Shown here one piece after another: positions 57,428 through 64,000 of a DNA stretch of 64,000 bases. The notes under the pieces were generated by a model. That model was not told the DNA's origin. It worked only from the letters and a program-made list of their open reading frames with translations, and did no database searches. The stretch lies in assembly GCA_017471405.1 (NCBI GenBank), contig JAFUTK010000054.1, forward strand, positions 1-64,000, written 5' to 3'. The translations under genes and the position numbers were made by a program. Position 1 is the stretch's first letter, and the number at the start of each line of letters is the position of its first letter. The stretch is from Ruminococcus sp. GTDB lineage: Bacteria; Bacillota; Clostridia; Oscillospirales; Ruminococcaceae.

Positions 57428-59446
57428 ATGAAAGCTAAACGTATCCTTGCGCTGATATCGGCGCTCACAATGCTTACCGCAGTCTCCTGCGGGAAGAAGG
57501 ATAGCTCCTCCAAGGAGGAATCTGTGACAGAGACCACCACTACCTCACCGACCACCACCACAACATCAGCCACTACTACCACCCCCACCGAGACCACGCC
57601 TCCCGAGCCGGAGCTTCCCGAGATGACCGGCCCGATAAAAATAATGGAGAGCTTTGATGCGCCGGGCAGCGTGCTGGCTGTAATGACAGGGGGCAGATAT
57701 GCCGCCGTTCAGACCATTGACGTTGATGAGAACAACGACAGTCTGACAGCGTTCTACCTTGTAGATGTGGTCAGTGACGAGCTGGTTGCCTCCCACCTTG
57801 CCGATGAGGTGAAATACAGTGAATTCCTGCTGGGCGTTCGCTCTGACGGCACTATCGTCACCTCCGACTTTGCAGACGAGCAGCTGAAATTCTATCCTCT
57901 GGACGGGGAAGCCTATACTATGAAATATCCCAAGGAGACCGTAAGCATTGCTATGGATACTAAAGGCGAGCTCTATTCCTTCTACAGGGATATTGAGAGG
58001 ATATCCGAGACCGGCGAAAAGACCACCCTCTTCCACAGGGAGGATATCAGCAACCTACAGTTTGCAGACTTCGACAGGGATATAGTCGTGGCGGGGCTGC
58101 TTGCTGAAAGCCTCAGTCACGAAAGCGAGTTCTGCGCCATCTCGCTGGAAAGCGGAAAGGTGCTTTATACCGTCGATGAGCCAAGTGAGGCTCAGGTCTC
58201 CTATGCAGGGGATAAAATGGTTTTCTCCCGCCCGAATTATGATGAGAGGGACAGCCACACCCTGAGCGTCTACGACCTTAAGACCGGCAAGCCTGAGGGC
58301 TGCTATATCGACGACCCCGATGATGACGTATACACATTCTCCTCCGGCGGCTACGGTATGACCTACCGCGTCAAGGACGAGGATAAGCCCTTTGGCCTCA
58401 AGCTGCTGGATATCAGCAGCGGCAGAACAGCCGTCCTTGAGCCGGACGTGGAGAACGCCAGCTGGTGCATGTTTAAGGCCTTTGGAGCTACCGGGCTCTT
58501 CGTCTGCGCTATAGACAGCATACATAATGAAGACGAAGATGTGAGCGCACATATAAAGCTGGCGGTCATTGACCCCGCTCAGGCAGATTATACCGGCTCC
58601 CTCAAGGAGGGCAGCGCCTATACCTCCCCAGCGGAGCAGCATCATCTGATAGGCGAGCAGCTGGGTGAGGCCAGAAGTATGGCCGACAGTCTGGAGGAAA
58701 AGTATGGCATAGATATCCTTGTGGGCGACGAGATTTTGGACCTTGAAAAAATCGATGCCTCCTCTATTCCTGTCTCCATCGAAAAGGACTTCTATCCTTA
58801 TAGGCTGGAGGAGCTGATGGAAGCTCTTGATATGCTGGACGAAGCGCTTGCGCTTTATCCCGAGGGCTTCTTTGAAAGGTTCAAGAAGGAGCGTGGTGGA
58901 GGCCTTATCATAGGCATCAGCTCTGAACTTGAAAATGCTATGGGCGGTGGTTTCTCCGCTGCTGGCATCACCTGCCGCTTTGGACTGTGGGATATCATCT
59001 GCCTCAATACCACAGCACTGAAATATGACCTTGGAGCTATTCACCACGAGCTGTGGCACGCTGTCGAGGACAGGATAAGCCTTGACACTCCCTTAAGTGA
59101 GGAGGACTGGCTTAAGCTCTGTCCCGAGTGCTTTGAGTACTTCTGGGATTTTGAGGGCTATAACGACGGCAATGTTTCCAACGCTGACACTTTCTTTCAA
59201 AGCGATGACCCCTTCTTCATCACCACCTACAGCAAGGTAACACCTATGGAGGACAGAGCCACCCTCATAGAGGACCTTTTCCTTTCGGGTATGAATGATG
59301 ACACTGACTTCTTTGAGAAGCTGGAAAGCTCCACTCATCTGCAAGCTAAGTATGATTTCCTTGCCGATTGGTCGAAGAGCTTTTTTGGCTATGTATATTG
59401 GGAGAAGATACCGTACATAGCAGAGTATTGGAGCTCTGCCGCATGA
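57428..59446 (+). CDS. Large lipoprotein with HExxH zinc-protease motif
   Basis: 672 residues. Lipobox TAVSC gives Cys21, then a Thr/Ser/Pro linker (30-62). Residues 65-400 show repeated beta strands, like an incomplete propeller (units such as GTIVTSDFADEQLKFYPLDGE). The last 200 residues hold HHELWH with His540, Glu541, His544, a gluzincin-like motif, and possible third ligands in ECFEYF or EDLF. It may be a surface metallopeptidase; no known family was recognised. No clear promoter lies in the short gap, so partial read-through from glmM is possible. Its stop overlaps ogt by ATGA. Confidence 0.85.
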   Translation: MKAKRILALISALTMLTAVSCGKKDSSSKEESVTETTTTSPTTTTTSATTTTPTETTPPEPELPEMTGPIKIMESFDAPGSVLAVMTGGRYAAVQTIDVDENNDSLTAFYLVDVVSDELVASHLADEVKYSEFLLGVRSDGTIVTSDFADEQLKFYPLDGEAYTMKYPKETVSIAMDTKGELYSFYRDIERISETGEKTTLFHREDISNLQFADFDRDIVVAGLLAESLSHESEFCAISLESGKVLYTVDEPSEAQVSYAGDKMVFSRPNYDERDSHTLSVYDLKTGKPEGCYIDDPDDDVYTFSSGGYGMTYRVKDEDKPFGLKLLDISSGRTAVLEPDVENASWCMFKAFGATGLFVCAIDSIHNEDEDVSAHIKLAVIDPAQADYTGSLKEGSAYTSPAEQHHLIGEQLGEARSMADSLEEKYGIDILVGDEILDLEKIDASSIPVSIEKDFYPYRLEELMEALDMLDEALALYPEGFFERFKKERGGGLIIGISSELENAMGGGFSAAGITCRFGLWDIICLNTTALKYDLGAIHHELWHAVEDRISLDTPLSEEDWLKLCPECFEYFWDFEGYNDGNVSNADTFFQSDDPFFITTYSKVTPMEDRATLIEDLFLSGMNDDTDFFEKLESSTHLQAKYDFLADWSKSFFGYVYWEKIPYIAEYWSSAA

Positions 59447-59964
59447 GCGCGGTATACTGCCAGTACGCCTCTCCGCTGGGAGGGATAACTCTCTCCGCCG
59501 ACGAGCAGGGTATTACAGGCCTTTGGTTCGACGGCCAGCGGAACTTCGGCTCCACCCTTTCCGGAGCGCAGGAGGGGAGCAATCCTCACATAGAGGACGC
59601 CCTGCGCTGGCTGGATATCTATTTCTCCGGCAGAAAGCCGGAATTCACCCCGGCGCTTTCCCTTTACGGCACACCCTTTCAGCTGCTTATCTGGGAGGAG
59701 CTTGAAAAGATACCCTATGGCAGCACCGTCACCTACGGCTCCCTTGCCCTCACTGCCGCTATGCGGCTGGGAAGGGAGAGAATGTCCGCCCAGGCTGTGG
59801 GCGGAGCGGTGGGGAGAAATCCCATCTTGCTCATCGTTCCCTGTCACAGAGTTATAGGTGCAGACGGCAGCCTCACAGGCTACGCCGCAGGCACCGATAT
59901 CAAGCGGGAGCTGCTCAGGCTGGAAGGGGCAGCCCTAGGCGCAGTGGATATTTCTTATCCTTGA
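59443..59964 (+). CDS. ogt: Methylated-DNA-protein cysteine methyltransferase
   Basis: 173 residues. The active-site segment is IVPCHRVIG with Cys134, preceded by the winged-helix PYGSTVTYG and AVGGAVGRNP. It removes alkyl groups from O6-guanine in a one-turnover reaction. The ATG at 59443 overlaps the preceding lipoprotein stop (ATGA), an odd partnership that suggests shared expression. Longer in-frame starts lie within the lipoprotein gene and lack a ribosome-binding site. Confidence 0.94.
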   Translation: MSAVYCQYASPLGGITLSADEQGITGLWFDGQRNFGSTLSGAQEGSNPHIEDALRWLDIYFSGRKPEFTPALSLYGTPFQLLIWEELEKIPYGSTVTYGSLALTAAMRLGRERMSAQAVGGAVGRNPILLIVPCHRVIGADGSLTGYAAGTDIKRELLRLEGAALGAVDISYP

Positions 59965-59989
59965 CACCTACCCCGCTTTGTGCTATAAT
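59961..59989 (+). promoter_or_regulatory. Promoter of upp overlapping the ogt stop codon
   Basis: TTGACA (59961-59966), 17-base spacer, TATAAT (59984-59989). The ogt TGA stop lies within the -35 box. Confidence 0.9.
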
Positions 59990-60025
59990 TAGACAGGAAA
60001 ATACATACTCTCAGGAGGTATAAAT

Positions 60026-60655
60026 ATGAGCACCATAACCGTATCCAATCACCCGCTTATCAAGCACAAAATATCCCTGCTTCGAGACGAGAACACCGGC
60101 ACTAAGGATTTCCGTACACTAGTCAGCGAGATAGCTATGCTGATGTGCTACGACGCTCTGCGCGACCTGCCGCTGGAGCTTGTCAGCATCAAGTCGCCTG
60201 TGGCGGAGTCCATGCAGCCTGTGCTGGCAGGAAGAAAGCCCGCAGTAGTTCCTATCCTCCGTGCAGGGCTGGGAATGGTGGGCGGCATACTGGAGCTGCT
60301 GCCCTCCGCAAAGGTAGGTCACATTGGCCTTTACCGCGACGAGGTCACCCACGAGCCCCATGAGTATTTCTGCAAGCTGCCCGACCATATCGACGAGCGC
60401 CTTGTTATCCTGCCAGACCCGATGCTCGCCACCGGCGGCTCAGCAGTAGCAGCAGTTGACCTTATCAAGAAAAAGGGCTGCAAGAACATCAAGTTCATGT
60501 GCATCATCGCCGCTCCCGAGGGGCTTAAGGTGCTTAAGGAGGCACACCCCGACATTGACATCATCGTGGGCTGCGTAGACGAGCGCCTCAATGAAAGAGC
60601 CTACATCGTCCCCGGTCTCGGAGACGCCGGCGACCGTATCTTCGGAACACTGTAA
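60026..60655 (+). CDS. upp: Uracil phosphoribosyltransferase
   Basis: 209 residues, the usual size. It converts uracil and PRPP to UMP. Marks are [19 protein letters not shown] at the start, [11 protein letters not shown], the PRPP loop [10 protein letters not shown] and the uracil-binding [12 protein letters not shown] at the end. CAGGAGG precedes the ATG; the gene is monocistronic, ending at a strong hairpin. Confidence 0.97.
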   Translation: MSTITVSNHPLIKHKISLLRDENTGTKDFRTLVSEIAMLMCYDALRDLPLELVSIKSPVAESMQPVLAGRKPAVVPILRAGLGMVGGILELLPSAKVGHIGLYRDEVTHEPHEYFCKLPDHIDERLVILPDPMLATGGSAVAAVDLIKKKGCKNIKFMCIIAAPEGLKVLKEAHPDIDIIVGCVDERLNERAYIVPGLGDAGDRIFGTL

Positions 60656-60669
60656 TAATGGGATAAACA

Positions 60670-60703
60670 GAAAAGCGCCCTTCCAAAAGGGCGCTTTTCC
60701 TTT
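60670..60703 (+). terminator. Terminator of upp
   Basis: Perfect stem GAAAAGCGCCC / GGGCGCTTTTC followed by a T-rich tail. Confidence 0.93.
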
Positions 60704-60734
60704 TGAGAGTTGAGCTGCCTTGGCAAAGAAACCA

Positions 60735-60865
60735 AGTCATACATCTGTCTCATTCTGTGGAATGCGAGCACCTAAGGCCGCAGTACGAGCAAACCTCGAT
60801 CGCGGAACAGGGGACACACGCCCGCACACACCCAAGCGACCAACGGGAGCGCAGCGCGACATAAA
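60735..60865 (-). repeat. Single, diverged, inverted copy of the 100-base repeat
   Basis: Its reverse complement follows the 40074 unit closely: GCTGCGCTCCCGTTGGTCGC at one end and GGTGCTCGCATTCCACAG at the other. It occupies the gap between upp and trxB, with no gene. Confidence 0.78.
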
Positions 60866-60897
60866 AAAGTCCCCGGAGCGGGGGTAGCGCTCCGGGG
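60863..60897 (-). terminator. Terminator of the gpx-trxA-trxB operon
   Basis: On the minus strand CCCCGGAGC pairs with GCTCCGGGG (nine bases loop) followed by ACTTTTTT. Confidence 0.9.
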
Positions 60898-60933
60898 AAC
60901 GGGGGTAAAAATATTTAGGGGGAAAAGGAAAGC

Positions 60934-61842
60934 TTATTTAAGCGAGGCGATGTACTTTACCGCCTCTGTTGCAGCAACGGCTCCGTCCGAGGCGGCGGTA
61001 ACGAGCTGCCTAACCTCCTTGACGCGGTTGTCGCCCGCTGCGAATATGCCGGGGGTCTTGGTGCGGCAGTTCTCCGAGGCGGCAACGTAGCCTGCCTGAT
61101 CAAGCTCCGCAACGGAAGCGAAGTTCTGATTTTCCGGCACTCTGCCTACTGCCACAAACAGTCCGTTGACTTCAAGCTCGGTGACCTCACCGTTCTTGTT
61201 GGTGACCTCAATGCTCTTTAAGCGCTTTTCGGCGTTAAGCTTGGTGACGGTGCTGTTTAATACCAGCTTCACGTTCTCACGCTCCCGCAGACGCTGAGCA
61301 TTAGCCTCCTCGCCTCTGAACTCGTCCCGGCGATGGATAAGATATACCGTCTGCGCCAGGTCGGCAAGATAGAGGGCGTCCTCCAAGGCTGTATTGCCTC
61401 CGCCGACAACTGCAACTACCTTGTTGCGATAGAAGGCGCCGTCACAGGTAGCGCAGTAGCTTATGCCTCTGCCTACCAGCTTGTCCTCGCCCTCAACTCC
61501 CAGCTTTCTGTTCTCGGAGCCGGTGGCGATAATGACTGCCTTGGCGGTGTAGCTGTCCTTGACGGTAACAACAGTCTTGGTGTCGCCTTCGTCCTTTATC
61601 TCAACAGCCTTTTCAAACTTGAACTCAGCCCCCAGAGCCTTGGTCTGCTCGTAGAGCTTCTGCGCAAAGTCAAAGCCGGAGATGTGCGCCTCAACGGGGT
61701 AATTCTCAATATCGGGAGTGTTTATTATCTGCCCGCCGTAGCTTTTGGCCTCCAGCAGCAGCACGCTCTTGGAGGCGCGTCTGGCGTATATAGCAGCGGT
61801 CATTCCCGCAGGGCCAGCTCCGATGATTATGATATCATACAT
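60934..61842 (-). CDS. trxB: Thioredoxin reductase
   Basis: 302 residues. FAD loop GAGPAGMTAAIYA, redox pair CATC (Cys130, Cys133) in YCATCDGAFY, NADPH loop VGGGNTALEDALYLA, and the final GIFAAGDNR. It passes electrons from NADPH to thioredoxin, whose gene lies four bases upstream on the same strand. Last gene of a peroxide-defence operon. Confidence 0.97.
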   Translation of the reverse strand: MYDIIIIGAGPAGMTAAIYARRASKSVLLLEAKSYGGQIINTPDIENYPVEAHISGFDFAQKLYEQTKALGAEFKFEKAVEIKDEGDTKTVVTVKDSYTAKAVIIATGSENRKLGVEGEDKLVGRGISYCATCDGAFYRNKVVAVVGGGNTALEDALYLADLAQTVYLIHRRDEFRGEEANAQRLRERENVKLVLNSTVTKLNAEKRLKSIEVTNKNGEVTELEVNGLFVAVGRVPENQNFASVAELDQAGYVAASENCRTKTPGIFAAGDNRVKEVRQLVTAASDGAVAATEAVKYIASLK

Positions 61843-61846
61843 CTCA

Positions 61847-62158
61847 TCAGCCCCCGATCAGGTCGATGACAACGTCCTTGGGCACGAGGCCTACGTTTCT
61901 TGCAGCCTCCTTGCCGTTCTTGTATACTACGAGGCAGGGAATGGAGGAAATATCGTTATCCTCTGCCAGCTCGTCCTCATCGTCGATGTTGATGGAAACA
62001 ACCTTGATGTCGTCTCTCTCTGCTGCCAGCTCATCGAGAACGGGCCTCATCATTCTGCATGGTCCGCACCAGTCCGCATTGTAATCAACCAGTACGGGCT
62101 TATCGGAATTAAGCACCTCCTGCTCAAAGGTATCCTTGGTTACTTCTATTACTGCCAT
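61847..62158 (-). CDS. trxA: Thioredoxin
   Basis: 103 residues, the standard size. Active site WCGPC with Cys31 and Cys34, cis-Pro loop ISSIPCLVVYKNG. The extra Cys in SIPC before the cis-Pro loop is worth note but not rare. It serves the peroxidase encoded upstream and is recycled by TrxB downstream. AAAGGAACG before the ATG. Confidence 0.97.
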   Translation of the reverse strand: MAVIEVTKDTFEQEVLNSDKPVLVDYNADWCGPCRMMRPVLDELAAERDDIKVVSINIDDEDELAEDNDISSIPCLVVYKNGKEAARNVGLVPKDVVIDLIGG

Positions 62159-62197
62159 AGCTATCGTTCCTTTCTGATGTTATTTCGCTGGGATATT

Positions 62198-62737
62198 TCA
62201 CAGCAGAGCCTCGATGTCCTTTTCGATCTTCTCGGGCTCAACGGTGGGATTGTAGCGGCCTACTACCTTGCCCTCTCTGTCAACAAGGAACTTGGTGAAG
62301 TTCCACTTGATGTCCTCGGGGTTTACGGTGGTCTTGCTGATCTTGGCAACCATCTTCATAGCGGCCTTTGCCTTGAGACCTGTGACCTCCTCCTCGGGCA
62401 TTTCCTTTTTGAGGAAGGTGTATACGGGGGACTCGTTCTCACCGTTTACGTCGATCTTTGCCAGCTGGTCGAACTGGGTCTTGTACTTGGCGGTGCAGAA
62501 CTGGTGGATTTCCTCATCGGAGCCGGGAGCCTGACCTGCGAACTGATTGCAGGGGAAGTCCAGCACTTCCAGTCCCTTATCGTGATATTTCTCATAGAGC
62601 TTCTCCAGACCCTCGTACTGGGGAGTAAAGCCGCAGCCGGTGGCGGTATTGACAATGAGCAGCACCTTGCCTTTAAGGGTAGCGAGGTCAAGCTCACCTT
62701 CTCTTCTCTTGTTTACCTTGTAATCGTAGATCGACAT
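62198..62737 (-). CDS. Glutathione peroxidase-family thiol peroxidase
   Basis: 179 residues. The peroxidatic Cys35 lies in NTATGCGFTPQY, with Gln in FPCNQFAGQ and Trp in KWNFTKFLVD completing the catalytic set. It is a Cys- rather than selenocysteine-type member, and such enzymes normally use thioredoxin; the trxA and trxB genes directly downstream support this. First gene of the operon, with GGAGG before the ATG. Confidence 0.94.
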   Translation of the reverse strand: MSIYDYKVNKRREGELDLATLKGKVLLIVNTATGCGFTPQYEGLEKLYEKYHDKGLEVLDFPCNQFAGQAPGSDEEIHQFCTAKYKTQFDQLAKIDVNGENESPVYTFLKKEMPEEEVTGLKAKAAMKMVAKISKTTVNPEDIKWNFTKFLVDREGKVVGRYNPTVEPEKIEKDIEALL

Positions 62738-62840
62738 ATGGGTGTCCTCCTTTATTATGATGTTTCCCGTTAAGGCTCTTTCTTATTCAGCCGGCGGGAA
62801 TGATTTACTTTTTGCGAGCCATTCTCTTTGGCTCAATTAA

Positions 62841-62869
62841 ATTGTATCAAATCTAATTTGATTTGTCAA
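62841..62869 (-). promoter_or_regulatory. Promoter of the peroxidase operon with palindromic operator
   Basis: Minus strand: TTGACA (62864-62869), 17-base spacer, TACAAT (62841-62846). A perfect palindrome ATCAAAT-N3-ATTTGAT (62846-62862) fills the spacer and touches the -10, typical of repression. The leader is about 100 bases. Confidence 0.85.
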
Positions 62870-62914
62870 GGGGGCAGAGGTATAGTTTACGCTTTGTTCA
62901 CAACTTCTTGTCTT

Positions 62915-63415
62915 ACTTGTTTTTTTGCCGGAAAAGGGTATTTCTCCACACCCGTAGGGTGGGGGCTTGCCCCCACCGCTGAATGAACCCTCACTTTGTG
63001 AGCTAAGGTACGGGAAAACGTTCGCTGACGCTCACTGTTTCCTGCAAGTGCAGGAGGATAACTTTTCGGCGCTGCGAATTGGTTTGTTCCCCAAAACTTG
63101 GTGTGGGCGGAAAAGGCAGCGCCTTTTCCTACACTTGCGCCGCGCCGAGTTGCGGCTGGCGCCGCAAACGAGGCTCTGCCTCGAGCTCCGCAAGGGCTCT
63201 GCCCCATTTTATCCGAGCTTGTCGAGGATAAAATTGACCCGCAAGCCTCTGGCGCGAGGCTTGACCGCGCGCGTTTTTTATGCGCTACGCGTTAGTTGCC
63301 CCGCAGTTTCCGATATCAAAGTCACAACCGCGGGTGATACCTTACGTCGTCCGCATAACTGAAAGCGACGAAGGAGCGTAACGCGAATTCGGTGGTGCAC
63401 CGCGTGCACGGCTTC
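62915..63415 (-). repeat. Mosaic GC-rich dispersed repeat (copy B), non-coding
   Basis: Mostly the reverse complement of parts of 16378-17075. Matching blocks are GCGCGCGGTC...GCCTCGCGCCAGAGGC, GGATAAAATGGGGC, AACAAACCAATT...GCAGCGCCGAAA, ACAGTGAGCG..CAGCGAACGTTTT and GAGAAATACCCTTTTCCGG. A further block with GTGCAC-N3-GTGCAC (63395-63409) is in direct orientation instead. Open frames here are short and without ribosome-binding sites. Confidence 0.8.
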
Positions 63416-63434
63416 TGATTTTCCTGCCTCACTC

Positions 63435-63463
63435 TTGATTTATTATAAAAGATGTGCTATAAT
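63435..63463 (+). promoter_or_regulatory. Promoter of the terminal lipoprotein
   Basis: TTGATT (63435-63440), 17-base spacer, TATAAT (63458-63463). Confidence 0.82.
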
Positions 63464-63520
63464 GTGATAGCACAGAAAATCATAAGACAGGAAAGTATGA
63501 ACTAAAGCGAAAGGAAAAAT

Positions 63521-64000
63521 ATGAAAATGAACAAAAGGCTTATCACCGCAGCCCTTGCCTCACTCATCGTGATGACGGGCTGCTCAAATGAAGTCGAGGA
63601 GCTGGCAGAGATACCCGCTGCGGTGGACTCCGCTATGACCTTGGAAACTACCGTCACGACCACTACCTCCGCCGCCCCGACAGAGACAGTCCCCGAATCG
63701 GAAAGCGAAACTGAAACCACTACTACCACGACTACGACCACTACTACAACCACCACCACCACCACCTCGGAGACTACTACCACAACAACTCCAACAACTA
63801 CAACTACCACCACAACCACCACCGCCGCTCCCACTACTACTACCACCGTCCAGACCCGTGGCTCCACTACCACAGTGTTGCCCAATGTTCCCATTTCCGG
63901 CGACCTGCTTCCCAAGTACGGCGATTGGTACGGGAACATCGTGGTGGGCGATAGATTTGAGGGCGAGAGGATAAGAGCCCTTCTGCCCTTCTACGGCCTT
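63521..64000 (+). CDS. Thr-rich lipoprotein, cut by the window end
   Basis: The first 160 residues of an open frame that continues past the window. Lipobox VMTGC gives Cys21, then a short acidic part and a very long Thr linker (about 43-115) with few Pro, Glu and Ala. The domain after it begins ISGDLLPKYGDWYGNIVVGD and cannot be assigned. AAAGGAAAA lies before the ATG. The same type of Thr linker occurs in the lipoprotein at 57428 and in the kinase at 17090. Confidence 0.85.
   Translation, partial: MKMNKRLITAALASLIVMTGCSNEVEELAEIPAAVDSAMTLETTVTTTTSAAPTETVPESESETETTTTTTTTTTTTTTTTTSETTTTTTPTTTTTTTTTTAAPTTTTTVQTRGSTTTVLPNVPISGDLLPKYGDWYGNIVVGDRFEGERIRALLPFYGL

Noticed and set aside
63502..63939. 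Minus-strand frame coding long Val runs
   Set aside because: It is the complement of the Thr-rich linker of the terminal lipoprotein; no ribosome-binding site or hydrophobic-protein logic supports it.

Overview
The window reads as chromosomal DNA of a Gram-positive, low-oxygen gut or rumen Clostridium, most likely Ruminococcus or a close Oscillospiraceae relative. This is inferred from gene content, not from a database search. Supporting signs are an LPxTG wall protein, lipoproteins with long Thr linkers, a GH43-type glycosidase, a Cthe_2159-type polysaccharide-binding protein, the VTC/DUF4956 pair, and sigma-A promoters very close to TTGACA-N17-TATAAT. There are no rRNA genes, phage modules, insertion sequences or CRISPR arrays. 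Two tRNA genes lie at the left edge, and the last gene runs off the right edge.

Layout. 1-2257: tRNA-Glu and tRNA-Met (minus), then a sortase-anchored surface protein. 2398-20574: a rearranged type VII (WXG100/EssC) secretion-like locus bounded by a consensus promoter and a strong terminator. It holds four WXG100-like proteins, a membrane protein with a long hexapeptide repeat, a TPR protein, an FtsK/SpoIIIE ATPase split over two overlapping genes, two PP2C phosphatases, an FHA protein, a receptor Ser/Thr kinase and a membrane pseudokinase. 20635-24363: a small membrane protein, then a minus-strand cassette of an LRAT-fold protein, an Eco57I-like DNA methyltransferase and a small unknown protein. 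24437-27490: carboxylesterase plus GH43-type glycosidase. 27525-33721 (minus): DHHW/AlgX-like and MBOAT acylation pair, DegV, and a ClpC-type ATPase. 33971-39983: a Cys/Gly-rich microprotein, a two-component system, and a VTC, DUF4956 and Cthe_2159 group.

40865-55192 is a 15-gene run with no convincing internal stop apart from one weak hairpin. It begins with FTR1 iron permease, P19, a DUF2318 membrane protein, two FtsX-type permeases and an ABC ATPase, the order known from the Campylobacter p19 iron operon. It continues with a covalent-FMN lipoprotein, a four-His membrane cytochrome b, a fumarate-reductase-like flavoprotein and iron-sulfur protein, a transglutaminase-like protein, DUF4418 and a second FtsX/ATPase pair. 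Three TTAG-N6-CTAA palindromes precede it, the first lying inside the promoter spacer. The reading offered is iron-repressed uptake joined to electron transfer to the outside face of the membrane.

55203-64000 holds a hexapeptide-repeat protein, glmM, a lipoprotein with an HExxH motif, ogt, upp, a glutathione peroxidase-thioredoxin-thioredoxin reductase operon (minus) with a palindrome in its promoter, and the start of a Thr-rich lipoprotein. Mosaic GC-rich repeats recur at about 16.4-17.1, 40.06-40.27, 60.7-60.9 and 62.9-63.4 kb. Codon use is uniform, and no clear frameshift or broken gene was seen.
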